Notes: generated from the letters alone by a model not told the origin. 43,906 nucleotides of DNA from Candidatus Segetimicrobium genomatis (GCA_005882295.1 VBAI01000183.1:1-43906), one strand, 5' to 3'. Positions 18,710 through 27,506 are shown, counted from the stretch's first letter. Numbers and translations: made by a program.

Positions 18710-19733
18710 GCTTAGAGTGACGGCTCCAGCATACGCGCTCACGCCACCCCAGATCCGTCTGTCCGCGCAGCAATGGGCGCAGCGCAATCTCTTCAACGGT
18801 ACCTGGAACACGCTGCTGACGGTGGCAACCTTCGTCCCGTTGATGCTGGTGGCCACGCGCCTGGCACAGTGGACGGCGCATGCACACTGGGGAGTGATCG
18901 CCGATCATCCGCGCTTCTGGCTGATCGGCCTGATGCCGGTGGGGCTCGCGGCCCGGGCGTACTGGGCGGGTGGGCTCATCGCCGTGATGGTGCCCGTCAC
19001 GGTGCTCCTGGCGCGCGCGCGGGTGCAGCCGGCCGCGCTCGGCGGCGCCTGGGGGGGAATCCTCATCGCGGTCGCCTGGTTCATGTCTCCGGTGCGGCTG
19101 GACCAGATTGGCGGTTTCTACCTGACGGTGCTCCTGGCGACGATCGCGATTGCCGGGTCGTTTCCCATCGGCGTCCTGGTCGGGATCGGCCGGGTGAGCC
19201 AGCTGCCCGTGGTGCGGGTTCTCTCCATGCTGTACATCGAGCTCATCCGCGGTATTCCATTCATCGCTGTGCTGTTGTGGTTTTCTGTCTTCGTCACCTT
19301 GCTCTCGGGGGACGCGCTGAGCCGGGTCGAGCGGGCCATGGTCGCCATGATCATCTTCACCTCCGCCTACGTCGGCGAGATTGTTCGGGCTGGCATCCAG
19401 TCGGTGCCGCGCGGACAGGTGGAGGCGGCGCGGGCCCTCGGTCTGTCGGGGTTGGCGACGATGCGCCACGTTGTGTTGCCGCAGGCGGTGAAGAACATGA
19501 TCCCCGCGCTGGTCGGGCAGTTCATCAGCCTGTTCAAGGATACGTCGCTGGCGGTGATCATCGGGCTGACAGAACTGGTCGGGACCGGTCGGGCCCTGCT
19601 GGCGATGACGCAATACCTCCACGACGTGCGGGAGGTCTATGTCGTCCTCCTCCTTGTTTACTTTGTGTGCTCCTACAGCATGTCGCACGCGAGTCGCACG
19701 CTGGAGCGACGGTTCGGACTTGGAGAGAGGTAA
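18702..19733 (+). CDS. aapM: Amino-acid ABC transporter permease (AapM-like)
   Basis: Second membrane subunit. 343 residues. The N-terminal WAQRNLFNGTWNTLLT is typical of AapM/BztC. Several hydrophobic helices precede the permease core (about 125-340), with VLSMLYIELIRGIPFIAVLL and the EAA loop QVEAARALGLSGLATMRHVVLPQA. GTG 18702 lies in the palindromic element; an in-frame GTG at 18717 with GGTGAGGGAG upstream is an equally possible start. Works as a heterodimer with AapQ. Confidence 0.9.
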   Translation: MRELRVTAPAYALTPPQIRLSAQQWAQRNLFNGTWNTLLTVATFVPLMLVATRLAQWTAHAHWGVIADHPRFWLIGLMPVGLAARAYWAGGLIAVMVPVTVLLARARVQPAALGGAWGGILIAVAWFMSPVRLDQIGGFYLTVLLATIAIAGSFPIGVLVGIGRVSQLPVVRVLSMLYIELIRGIPFIAVLLWFSVFVTLLSGDALSRVERAMVAMIIFTSAYVGEIVRAGIQSVPRGQVEAARALGLSGLATMRHVVLPQAVKNMIPALVGQFISLFKDTSLAVIIGLTELVGTGRALLAMTQYLHDVREVYVVLLLVYFVCSYSMSHASRTLERRFGLGER

Positions 19734-19792
19734 CGCGTAGTCGCGATGCCGGGCCTTGAGCCTGCGAAGTATACTTGGAGTGAGGTGAGAGC

Positions 19793-20587
19793 GTGAACGA
19801 GACACCCGTGAGTGCGGGCGCCAACGCGACAACGCGCCAACGCGACAACGGCCCAATCATTTTGCTGGAGGATGTCCATAAGTGGTTCGGCAAGCTGCAC
19901 GTCCTGCGCGGGATCACCGTAAAGGTCTGGCCGGGGGAGGTGGTGGTCGTCGCCGGGCCATCGGGATCGGGGAAGTCCACGATGATCCGATGCATCAACC
20001 GGCTGGAGAGTCACCAACGCGGCCGCATCGTCGTGGACGGGATCGAGCTCACCGACGACGTGCACAACATTGATGCGGTGCGCAGCGAAGTCGGGATGGT
20101 GTTCCAGTCGTTCAACCTGTTCCCTCACCTCACCGCCCTGCAGAATGTCAGCCTGGCGCCGGTGAAAGTCCGGAAATGGCCGAAGCACAAAGCGGAACGC
20201 GTGGCGGTCGAGTTGCTGGATCGCGTCGGCATCCCCGAGAAGGCGCACATCTACCCGGCGCAACTCTCCGGAGGCCAGCAGCAGCGCGTGGCCATCGCGC
20301 GGGCCCTGGCGATGCAGCCCAAGATCATGCTGTTCGACGAGCCCACCTCGGCCCTGGATCCGGAGATGATCCAGGAAGTCCTGGACGTGATGCGGGGGCT
20401 GGCCCGCGATACCGGGATGACGATGATCGTGGTGACCCATGAGATGGGTTTTGCCCGCGAGGTTGCCGACCGCATTCTCTTCATGGATGAGGGAGTGATT
20501 GTCGAGGAAGGCGCACCGGAGCATTTCTTCACCAACCCGACCCATCCCAGAACACAACAATTCCTCTCGAAGATTCTGCACCAATAG
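19793..20587 (+). CDS. aapP: Amino-acid ABC transporter ATPase (AapP-like)
   Basis: Energises AapQM. 264 residues. Walker [10 protein letters not shown] about residue 55, Q-loop [10 protein letters not shown], signature LSGGQQQR, Walker [14 protein letters not shown], switch His in VVTHEMGFA. The first 20 residues ([11 protein letters not shown] region) are not conserved in the family and are encoded by four tandem 8-base units. GTG 19793 follows GGAGTGAGGTGAG. It ends the import operon. Confidence 0.92.
   Translation: MNETPVSAGANATTRQRDNGPIILLEDVHKWFGKLHVLRGITVKVWPGEVVVVAGPSGSGKSTMIRCINRLESHQRGRIVVDGIELTDDVHNIDAVRSEVGMVFQSFNLFPHLTALQNVSLAPVKVRKWPKHKAERVAVELLDRVGIPEKAHIYPAQLSGGQQQRVAIARALAMQPKIMLFDEPTSALDPEMIQEVLDVMRGLARDTGMTMIVVTHEMGFAREVADRILFMDEGVIVEEGAPEHFFTNPTHPRTQQFLSKILHQ
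19819..19850. repeat. Four tandem 8-base units in the aapP N-terminus
   Basis: CGCCAACG and CGACAACG alternate at 19819, 19827, 19835 and 19843. The array is translated as part of the N-terminal extension. The CAACG core resembles the right arm of the element at 27900. Confidence 0.8.
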
Positions 20588-20592
20588 AAACA

Positions 20593-20673
20593 ATTGTGAA
20601 TTGTCGATTGAAAATTGTGGATTGAACGACCCGTAGTTTCAATTCGCAATCCCACAATCTACATTCCGACAAT
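20593..20673. repeat. Word-repeat hairpin, period 7 (aapP-corC)
   Basis: ATTG at 20593, 20600, 20607, 20614 and 20621, exactly 7 apart. The right arm has CAAT at 20640, 20647, 20655 and 20670, with CATT at 20662 (steps 7 and 8). It is the AT-richest stretch in the window and directly precedes the corC promoter. Confidence 0.82.
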
Positions 20674-20681
20674 TCCGTGCG

Positions 20682-20690
20682 TGTTATAAT
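20682..20690 (+). promoter_or_regulatory. Extended -10 promoter of the corC-like gene
   Basis: TGTTATAAT, an extended -10 (TGn plus TATAAT). The expected start is about 20697, giving a leader of roughly 37 bases to the TTG at 20734; a four-codon ORF (MLRR) starts at 20699. No clear -35. Confidence 0.55.
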
Positions 20691-20733
20691 CAGACGCGAT
20701 GCTGCGGCGATAGAAAGGTCGTGACGGTCCTCT

Positions 20734-22017
20734 TTGCAAGCCCCTAGCAATCCGTACGGCTGGCTCATCCTGGTGCTGCTGTTGCTGCTGTCGGCCTTCT
20801 TCTCGGCCGCGGAGGCCGCCCTGCTGGCCGCGAACAAGCTTCGCCTGCGGCGGCTCCGCGACGACGGGGATCGTCGCGCCCGCCAGCTTAGCCGCCTGCT
20901 CGAGGAGCAACCTGGGCGCGTCCTGACCGCCCTGGCGGTCGGCAACAACATCGTGAACGTGGGCGCCTCGATCCTGGCGGCGGCGCTGTTTGTGCAGTGG
21001 CTGGGTCCCGGCCGGGGCCCCTGGCTGGCGGTGGTGGCGATGACGGTGGCCCTGCTGATTGTGGGTGAGATCACCCCCAAGACGTTTGCCGCCAAGCACG
21101 CCGACCGGCTCGCGCTCTGGGTGGGCCGCCCGGTGGCCTGGGTCGCGGTCCTGCTTTCGCCCGCAATCCGCGTGCTGTCGCTGGTCAGCGACCTGCTGGT
21201 GCGGCCGCTGGGCGGGCGCGTAAACTTCGCCTCGCCGCTGGTTACCGAAGAGGAAATCCGGCTGCTGGTGCGCGTGGGGGAAGAAGAGGGAGTCATCGAG
21301 GCCGATCAGCGGCAGATGATTCACTCCATCTTCGAGTTCGGGGACACCGTCGTCCGGGAGGTGATGGTCCCGCGCATCGACATGGTGTGCGTCGAGGACG
21401 CGACCTCGGTGGACGGCGTGCTGCGCGTTATTTTGGAAGAGGGACACTCACGCGTTCCGGTGTACCACGACACGATCGACCAGATTGTGGGGGTGGTGCA
21501 CGTCAAGGATCTGCTCAGCCATATCAAGGCCGGTCATCACTCCCTCCCGGCGCGGGAGGTGATGCGGCCGGCCTACTTTGTGCCGGAGAGCAAACGGCTG
21601 GATGATCTGTTCCGGGAGATGCGGCGCAAGCGGACGCAGATGGCCATCGTCGTGGACGAGTACGGCGGCACGGCCGGCCTCGTCACCGTGGAGGACCTCC
21701 TGGAGGAGATTGTCGGTCCGATCCTGGACGAGTACGACGTCGAGGAGAAGTTGTTTGAAACGGTCGACGAGCACACGGCGATCGTGGACGGACGGTTGAG
21801 TATCGAAGAGGTCAACGAGCTGATGAATCTGGACCTGCCCACCGGCGAGGTGGATACGATCGGCGGGTTTGTCTACTCGCTGCTCGGCCACGTGCCGGCA
21901 CAGGGGGAAAAGGTCATCTCCGGCGGCGCGGAGATCGTGGTGGAAAAGCTGGAGGGGCATCGGATCGCCAGGGTGCGCATCAGCCGCCTCGTCCCGGCGC
22001 CCCCGCTGCGCTCCTGA
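20734..22017 (+). CDS. CorC/HlyC-family CNNM-type membrane protein
   Basis: DUF21 membrane domain (about 1-190, starting GWLILVLLLLLSAFFSAAEAALL), CBS pair (about 205-330) with MVPRIDMVCVEDATS and MRPAYFVPESKRLDDL, and a C-terminal CorC_HlyC domain (about 345-425) with GRLSIEEVNELMNLDLP. 427 residues. Relatives act in Mg2+/Co2+ export or metal homeostasis; names such as hemolysin in databases are historical. The TTG start is the best frame match but weak; the conserved part begins at GWLIL. Confidence 0.88.
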   Translation: MQAPSNPYGWLILVLLLLLSAFFSAAEAALLAANKLRLRRLRDDGDRRARQLSRLLEEQPGRVLTALAVGNNIVNVGASILAAALFVQWLGPGRGPWLAVVAMTVALLIVGEITPKTFAAKHADRLALWVGRPVAWVAVLLSPAIRVLSLVSDLLVRPLGGRVNFASPLVTEEEIRLLVRVGEEEGVIEADQRQMIHSIFEFGDTVVREVMVPRIDMVCVEDATSVDGVLRVILEEGHSRVPVYHDTIDQIVGVVHVKDLLSHIKAGHHSLPAREVMRPAYFVPESKRLDDLFREMRRKRTQMAIVVDEYGGTAGLVTVEDLLEEIVGPILDEYDVEEKLFETVDEHTAIVDGRLSIEEVNELMNLDLPTGEVDTIGGFVYSLLGHVPAQGEKVISGGAEIVVEKLEGHRIARVRISRLVPAPPLRS

Positions 22018-22020
22018 CTC

Positions 22021-22653
22021 ATGCGCGCCCGCCTGCGCCGGTACTTTGTCACCGGGCTCATCGTCTTTCTCCCCATTGCGATCACCATCAGCGTGCTGCT
22101 CTGGCTGTTTCGCGCCTTTGACAGATTCCTGGGATGGCTGTTCACGCTGCTCTTTGGGGAGCCGGTCCCCGGGCTTGGGCTCGTGGCGACAATCGCCCTG
22201 ATCTTCCTGATGGGGGCCTTGACCACGAATGTCCTCGGCCGCCGGCTGGTCGGGTGGTTCGACCGGCTCATGTTGCGGATTCCCCTGGCCCGCAGCATCT
22301 ATTCGGCCACGAAGCAACTCAGCGATAGCGTCTTCCTCCAGCAACGGGCGGCCTTTCAGCGGGCGGTGCTGGTCGAGTGGCCGCGGCAGGGGATGTACAC
22401 GGTGGGGTTTGTCACCGGGGAGACCGGCGGGCGGACCCAGGAGATCGCCGGGAGAAGGGTCCTCAATGTGTTCATCATGAGCACCCCAAATCCGACAACT
22501 GGTTTCCTGGTCCTTGTGCCTGAGGATCAAGTCTATCCGCTGGACATGAGCGTGGAGGACGGAATCAAGCTGATGATGTCCGGGGGGATTGTGTCACCGT
22601 CGCGGACCCAGCGACCGGTGGCCATCGAACCCGGGAGACACGAGGCACCGTGA
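22021..22653 (+). CDS. DUF502 family membrane protein
   Basis: 210 residues. Two membrane segments (about 9-32 and 57-78), then a soluble C-terminal half. The family blocks are GLIVFLPIAITI near the start, IPLARSIYSATKQLSD in the middle and STPNPTTGFLVLVP plus MSVEDGIKLMMSGGIV near the end. Function unknown in bacteria. It starts 3 bases after the corC-like stop and overlaps cdd by GTGA, so it is co-translated with both. Confidence 0.9.
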   Translation: MRARLRRYFVTGLIVFLPIAITISVLLWLFRAFDRFLGWLFTLLFGEPVPGLGLVATIALIFLMGALTTNVLGRRLVGWFDRLMLRIPLARSIYSATKQLSDSVFLQQRAAFQRAVLVEWPRQGMYTVGFVTGETGGRTQEIAGRRVLNVFIMSTPNPTTGFLVLVPEDQVYPLDMSVEDGIKLMMSGGIVSPSRTQRPVAIEPGRHEAP

Positions 22654-23108
22654 GGCGCCGGAAGGAAAAGCGTCCGCGGCACGACGACGTCGCACCCCTG
22701 GTCGCCGCTGCATCTCGCGCCAGGCTCAACGCCTACGCTCCATACTCGCGTTTCCGTGTCGGCGCGGCGGTGCGGACACACGACGGGGCCGTGTACACCG
22801 GCGCCAACATCGAGAACGCGTCGTATCCTCTCTCGCACTGCGCGGAACGGGTCGCCATCCACAAAGCGGTCTCGGACGGTCACAGGCGGCTGGACACCGT
22901 CGCCATCGTAGCCGACGGGAAGGGGCCGGCCATGCCGTGCGGGGCATGCCGGCAGGTGATGGCCGAGTTCGGCGTCCGGCGGGTCATTGCCGCGACCCCG
23001 GCCGGTCGCAGGCGCGTGCGCACCCTGCGGCATCTGCTCGCAGAGCCCTTTCTGGCGGAGAGACTGCCTGGTAGACGCGGCAACGCGAACCCGCGTGGTC
23101 GAGCGTGA
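22650..23108 (+). CDS. cdd: Cytidine deaminase
   Basis: Zinc hydrolase converting cytidine and deoxycytidine to uridines for pyrimidine salvage. 152 residues. NAYAPYSRFRVGAAV, NIENASYPLSHCAE with zinc Cys64 and catalytic Glu66, and PCGACRQVM supplying the other two Cys ligands. Tetrameric short type. The C-terminal tail GRRGNANPRGRA is a poor family match and is encoded by GGCAACGC-like words, apparently the left arm of a repeat whose right arm lies in era. Between DUF502 and era, overlapping both. Confidence 0.92.
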   Translation: MRRRKEKRPRHDDVAPLVAAASRARLNAYAPYSRFRVGAAVRTHDGAVYTGANIENASYPLSHCAERVAIHKAVSDGHRRLDTVAIVADGKGPAMPCGACRQVMAEFGVRRVIAATPAGRRRVRTLRHLLAEPFLAERLPGRRGNANPRGRA

Positions 23109-23157
23109 GCGAGGCGAAAGATCGCATTCCTGCGTTCCCCAGTTCCCCCGTTCCCGG
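23077..23157. repeat. Word-repeat array, period 8, straddling cdd and era
   Basis: The right arm is clear: TTCC at 23127, 23135, 23143 and 23151, exactly 8 apart (words GCGTTCCC, CAGTTCCC). A weaker left arm, GGCAACGC then GAACCCGC (about 23079-23094), lies in the last codons of cdd. Both arms are translated. Confidence 0.7.
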
Positions 23158-24040
23158 CTTTCGTTCAGGCTTCGCCGTCCTGATCGGTCGCCCCGGGGTG
23201 GGCAAGTCCACGCTGCTCAACCGACTGGTCGGTCAGAAAGTGGCCATCACCGCGGCAGTCCCGCAGATTACGCGGACCCGCCTCTCAGGAATCCTGACGC
23301 TGCCCTACACCCAGATCGTGTTCGTGGATACCCCCGGCCTGCATCGGCCCCGGCACAGACTGGGCGAGTGGATGGTCGAGCAGAGTGTGCGGGCGCTCCG
23401 GGACGCCGACGTGGTGCTGCTCGTTCTTGATGCCGGTGATGGCGTGACACCTGAGGACCGGGCCGCGATCGCCCGCCTCGGCGGCGTACGCGCTCCCGCG
23501 CTGGCGGTGCTGAACAAGATCGACCGGCTCCCGCCCGGCGAGATGGTGGCGCGTTTGGCCGCGGTCGGCGGGCTGCACGCGTTCGCCGGCGTGGTTCCCG
23601 TCTCGGGTCTCACGGGGGCCAACCTCGATGGGCTGGTCCAGGCGATCGCCGGGCTGTTGCCGGAAGGCCCGCAGTACTTCCCCCCGGAGATGGTGACCGA
23701 CCAGCCCGAGCAGGCCCTGGTCCGGGAACTGATCAGGGAGGCCGCCATCAAGTCGACCCGTGAGGAACTGCCCTATGGTATCGCGGTGGAGATCGAGGAG
23801 TTCACGAGGCGCGAGGGCAAGGATCTCCTCTACATCCGGGCCACCCTCCACGTGGAGCGCGACGCGCACAAGAAGATGCTGATCGGGAAGGACGGCCGGA
23901 TGCTGCGGGCCATCGGGCAGCGGGCACGTGGGGACATCGAGACCCTGCTGCACTCCCGCATCTACCTGGACCTCTGGGTCAAGACGTCGAAAGGGTGGCG
24001 AGAACGGGAAGAACTCATTAAGACGTTCTATCCTGAGTGA
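23105..24040 (+). CDS. era: GTPase Era
   Basis: Binds the 3' end of 16S rRNA and assists 30S assembly. 311 residues. G1 GRPGVGKST (28-36), G3 DTPG (75-78), G4 NKID (137-140), and a C-terminal KH domain with IGKDGRMLRAIGQRARGDIE. GTG 23105 overlaps the cdd stop (GTGA). Residues 7-20 (RIPAFPSSPVPGFR) have no place in the family and are encoded by four 8-base repeat units; normal Era begins about where SGFAVLIG starts. No better downstream start was found, so the extension is probably translated. Confidence 0.93.
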   Translation: MSEAKDRIPAFPSSPVPGFRSGFAVLIGRPGVGKSTLLNRLVGQKVAITAAVPQITRTRLSGILTLPYTQIVFVDTPGLHRPRHRLGEWMVEQSVRALRDADVVLLVLDAGDGVTPEDRAAIARLGGVRAPALAVLNKIDRLPPGEMVARLAAVGGLHAFAGVVPVSGLTGANLDGLVQAIAGLLPEGPQYFPPEMVTDQPEQALVRELIREAAIKSTREELPYGIAVEIEEFTRREGKDLLYIRATLHVERDAHKKMLIGKDGRMLRAIGQRARGDIETLLHSRIYLDLWVKTSKGWREREELIKTFYPE

Positions 24041-24117
24041 CAAGAAAGAGGGAATCCATCCGCAGGCGTGGAAACCGTGCGCGGCCTGCGACGCCTGCGG
24101 GGGGCAGTGACGCTGCG

Positions 24118-25413
24118 ATGCTCTATCTCAGCCGGCTCATTCATGCGCCAATCGTCGATGCCGATGGCGTCAGGCTGGGCACCGTCGGGGACGTGGCCGT
24201 CGACCTGCGGGATCCGCTGCCGCGGGTAACGGGACTGTGCATGCGTACGGACCGCAGCCGGGTGGCGTTGATCCCCCGGGACGCGGTCGAGAGCCTCGCC
24301 TCCCAGCAGGTCCGCCTCCGGGTCGCCCGCCGCTTCCTGCAACCCCGGCCACTCCAGCCGGACGAGATGCTCCTGGGTGACATCCTCGATACGCAGGTCG
24401 TCGACACCGATGGCCTCAAAGTGGTCCGGGTCAACGACCTGCAACTGTCCCACGCCAACGGTGAGGTGCGGCTGGTGGCGGCCGATGTGGGGACGCTGGG
24501 GCTCCTGCGCCGGTTGAGCCTGGACCGGGTGGTGCAACGGCTGGTGCGGCTGGTCGGCCGGACGCTCCCGGACAAGGTCATCCCCTGGAAGATGGTGGCA
24601 ACGTTCAGCGGCCCGCTCACCCCGGTCAGGCTGAGCATCTCGCGCGAGCGGCTCCGGGAGATCCACCCCGCCGACCTGGGCCAGCTGATGGAAGACCTCG
24701 ATCGCGACGAGCGGGTCGAAGTGATGACGGCGCTGGGTCACGAGGCCGCCGCCGAGACACTCGCGGAGGCGGAGCCGGAGGTCCAGACCGACGTGATGAA
24801 GAGCCTGCCGAGCGACCTCGCCGCGGACATTCTCGAGGAGATGTCCCCCGACGACGCCACCGACGTGCTCACGGACCTTCCCCCGGCCCGCGCGGAGAAG
24901 CTCATCAATTTGATGGCTCCGGAAGAAGCGCAGGATGTGAAAGAGCTGCTCAAATACCCTGAAGGTACGGCCGGGAGTGTCATGACGACCGAATTCGTCG
25001 CCCTGCCTGACGGCCTGACCGCGGAGCAGACCTTGCAGCGGCTGCGGCACCTCGCACCTGGTGCCGAGCAAATCTACTACTTCTACGTGGAAGATGCCGC
25101 CCACCGGCTCGTGGGAGTTCTTCCTCTTCGCGCGCTGATCGTGGCGCCGCCGGACCAGCGCATTGCTGAGATCATGACCCACCGGGTCGTCACCTTGACC
25201 GCCGAGGATGATCTGGAAACGGTGGGCGCCGCGCTGACCAGGTACGATCTGCTGGCACTGCCCGTTGTCGACGCCAACGGCCGGTTGATCGGTGTCGTCA
25301 CGGTTGATGACGTGATGGAGGTAGTCCTCCGCAAGGGCCGGCGACGCGTTCCCCCGCGCTTCCGGCGCCGGGCCAAGCCCCGTACGAGTCGGTCTGAGAG
25401 CGTTGCGCCTTGA
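24118..25413 (+). CDS. PRC-barrel / MgtE-N / CBS protein without a channel domain
   Basis: 431 residues, all cytoplasmic. Two PRC-barrel-like halves (about 1-160), an MgtE intracellular N domain (about 180-285, many acidic helices such as EEMSPDDATDVLTDLP), then a CBS pair starting YPEGTAGSVMTTEFVAL. In MgtE channels these domains sense Mg2+ and gate the pore; here the pore is missing. The next gene is an NRAMP-like transporter, so this is a likely regulatory partner. ATG 24118 is preferred because homology starts MLYLSRL; a GTG at 24037 overlapping the era stop is an alternative and would add 27 basic residues. Confidence 0.88.
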   Translation: MLYLSRLIHAPIVDADGVRLGTVGDVAVDLRDPLPRVTGLCMRTDRSRVALIPRDAVESLASQQVRLRVARRFLQPRPLQPDEMLLGDILDTQVVDTDGLKVVRVNDLQLSHANGEVRLVAADVGTLGLLRRLSLDRVVQRLVRLVGRTLPDKVIPWKMVATFSGPLTPVRLSISRERLREIHPADLGQLMEDLDRDERVEVMTALGHEAAAETLAEAEPEVQTDVMKSLPSDLAADILEEMSPDDATDVLTDLPPARAEKLINLMAPEEAQDVKELLKYPEGTAGSVMTTEFVALPDGLTAEQTLQRLRHLAPGAEQIYYFYVEDAAHRLVGVLPLRALIVAPPDQRIAEIMTHRVVTLTAEDDLETVGAALTRYDLLALPVVDANGRLIGVVTVDDVMEVVLRKGRRRVPPRFRRRAKPRTSRSESVAP

Positions 25414-25426
25414 GCCCAGCATTGTC

Positions 25427-26674
25427 ATGAAGCGGCTGGGCCCGTGGGTCAGCCAGCGCTGGCTCCGCCTGGCCCTCTTCCTCTCGGTGATGGGTCCGGG
25501 GATCATCACCGGCAACGTCGACAACGACGCGAACGGGATCGCCACCTACTCCATCGCCGGGGCGTCGTTTGGCTACCGGCTCCTGTGGACCCTGTTCCTG
25601 TCCACCTTTGCCCTGGCTGTGATCCAGGAGATGGTCGGACGCATGGGCGCGGTGACAGGGAAGGGGCTCGCTGACCTCATCCGCGAACGGTTCCGTGCCC
25701 GGTTTACGGTCTTCGTGATGATCACACTCGTCATCGCCAACTGGGCCAACACGGTGGGTGACTTCGCCGGCGTGGCCGGGGCGACAGAGATCTTCGGCAT
25801 TACCCGCTACGTGGCGATCCCCGTCGCGGCCCTCCTGGTCCTGGTGCTCGTGGTCCGCGGGAACTACCGGTTTGTGGAACGGGTGTTCCTGGTGGCGACG
25901 TTGATATACGCGACGTATATCCTCTCCGCCATCCTGGCCCGGCCGCCGTGGGGCGAGGTCCTGCGGGCCGTAGTCACTCCGACGTTACACGGCTGGGACG
26001 GTAAGTTTGTGGCGATGACCATCGGCGTAATCGGTACCACGATTGCGCCGTGGATGCAGTTTTACCAGCAGGCGGCGGTGGTAGACAAGGGCCTGACGGC
26101 AGAGGAGTACCGCCTGACACGGCTGGACACCTACCTGGGGATGATCACCACCAATGTGGTAGCATTTTTCATCATCGTGGCCTGCGGAGCGACGCTGTTT
26201 GTGCACGGGATCGAGATTCGCGATGCCAAGGACGCCGCCGTGGCCCTGGCGCCGCTTGCCGGGCGCTACGCGTCCCTGCTGTTTGCCGTCGGCCTGCTCA
26301 ACGCGGCCATTTTCTCGGTGGCGATCATTCCGCTGTCCACGGCCTATGCCGTGTGCGAGGCATTCGGATGGGAGGCTGGGCTCAACCGGACCGTGCGGGA
26401 CGCGCCCGCCTTCTTTGGCATCTTTGCGGTTATGCTGGGAGCCGCCGGGCTGGTCGTCCTCATTCCAGAACTCCCGCTGGTGCGGGTCATGCTGCTCTCG
26501 CAGATCCTCAACGGGATCCTGCTGCCGTTTGTCCTGATCTTCCTGATCCTGCTGACCAATGACACCCGCTTGATGGGAGCGTACAGGAACTCGTGGGTAT
26601 TTAACGCCATCGCCTCGGTGACGGTCATCGTGATGGTTGTGCTGACGGCGGCGCTCATTCGGTTGGGGCTCTAG
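25427..26674 (+). CDS. NRAMP-family divalent metal transporter, atypical metal site
   Basis: 415 residues, about 11 membrane helices. The TM1 region reads GPGIITGNVDNDANGIA where Mn/Fe NRAMPs have DPGN, and the TM6 region reads GTTIAPWMQFYQQA where they have MPH. The Met that selects transition metals is therefore replaced by Ala. This pattern resembles the NRAMP-related Mg2+ transporters (NRMT), and the neighbour is an Mg2+-sensor-like MgtE-N/CBS protein; Mg2+ transport is an inference. ATG 25427 is 13 bases after that gene; an overlapping TTG 25403 is possible. Confidence 0.85.
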   Translation: MKRLGPWVSQRWLRLALFLSVMGPGIITGNVDNDANGIATYSIAGASFGYRLLWTLFLSTFALAVIQEMVGRMGAVTGKGLADLIRERFRARFTVFVMITLVIANWANTVGDFAGVAGATEIFGITRYVAIPVAALLVLVLVVRGNYRFVERVFLVATLIYATYILSAILARPPWGEVLRAVVTPTLHGWDGKFVAMTIGVIGTTIAPWMQFYQQAAVVDKGLTAEEYRLTRLDTYLGMITTNVVAFFIIVACGATLFVHGIEIRDAKDAAVALAPLAGRYASLLFAVGLLNAAIFSVAIIPLSTAYAVCEAFGWEAGLNRTVRDAPAFFGIFAVMLGAAGLVVLIPELPLVRVMLLSQILNGILLPFVLIFLILLTNDTRLMGAYRNSWVFNAIASVTVIVMVVLTAALIRLGL

Positions 26675-26684
26675 GCCGCGGGCC

Positions 26685-27506
26685 ATGCCGGTCTACAAGG
26701 CCGAGGGAATTGTCATCCGCCGCGCCAATCTAGGCGAGGCGGACCGCCTGGTGACTCTGTTCTGTCTTGACCACGGCAAAGTGACGGTGGCGGCCCGAGG
26801 GGCCCGCAAGATGAAGAGCCGGTTTGTGGGCCGGCTGGAACTCTTCTCACACGTGCGCGCCTTGCTGGCTGTCGGCCGGACGCTCGATGTGGTGTCTCAG
26901 GTGGAAGTGGCCGCCACGTTCTCGATGCTGCGGCAGAATCTGGACCGGCTCGGGTACGCGGCGTTTGCCGTTGAGCTCGTCGACCGTTCCACCGCCGACC
27001 GCGAACCGGCTCCCGACCTCTTCAGGAGCCTGCGTGCGGCGCTGGATCTGATGCAGACCGGCGACCCTCAAGTCATCGGATTGTGGTTTGCGGCGCAGGT
27101 GCTGGTGCACAGCGGCTACGCGCCGACGACCGACGCCTGTCAGGTGTGCGGGAAGCCCGTCCGCAACGGGGCGGCCTTCAGCCACGCGCTCGGCGGAGTG
27201 CTGTGCGAGGCCGACCGGCCGCGGGATCCCGATGCGGTGATGGCGTCTGCGGGCGCGCTGCGGGCGATCGGGTACCTCCTGCACAGCCAGCCTGAGGTGC
27301 TTGCCCGACTGGTCCTGGACCCGCGGCAACGGGCCGAGGTGAGCGGACTCCTGCAGCGATATCTCGAGTACCGGCTGGAGACCAAGTTGAAGAGCCTGCA
27401 GGTCATCAGGAAAATCACGGGAATGCGGGAACAGGGGAACGCGGGAACGCGGAAAATCAACTCAGGACACCTATCGCATCGTGGAGGAGTGGGAGGAACA
27501 GGGTAG
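26685..27506 (+). CDS. recO: DNA repair protein RecO
   Basis: RecF-pathway protein that loads RecA with RecR. 273 residues. N-terminal OB fold (about 1-80) starting MPVYKAEGIVIRRANLGEADR, a helical domain, and a zinc region with CQVCGKP and a later GGVLCEAD; the fourth Cys of the usual CxxC pair is absent. The last 30 or so residues (after KITGM) are encoded by the left arm and loop of a period-8 hairpin and do not belong to the family. Starts 10 bases after the NRAMP gene. Confidence 0.9.
   Translation: MPVYKAEGIVIRRANLGEADRLVTLFCLDHGKVTVAARGARKMKSRFVGRLELFSHVRALLAVGRTLDVVSQVEVAATFSMLRQNLDRLGYAAFAVELVDRSTADREPAPDLFRSLRAALDLMQTGDPQVIGLWFAAQVLVHSGYAPTTDACQVCGKPVRNGAAFSHALGGVLCEADRPRDPDAVMASAGALRAIGYLLHSQPEVLARLVLDPRQRAEVSGLLQRYLEYRLETKLKSLQVIRKITGMREQGNAGTRKINSGHLSHRGGVGGTG

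Noticed and set aside
24118-25413. Truncated, broken MgtE
   Set aside because: The frame ends cleanly after the CBS pair, has an added PRC-barrel region, and is directly followed by a different transporter, so it looks like a stand-alone protein rather than a remnant.
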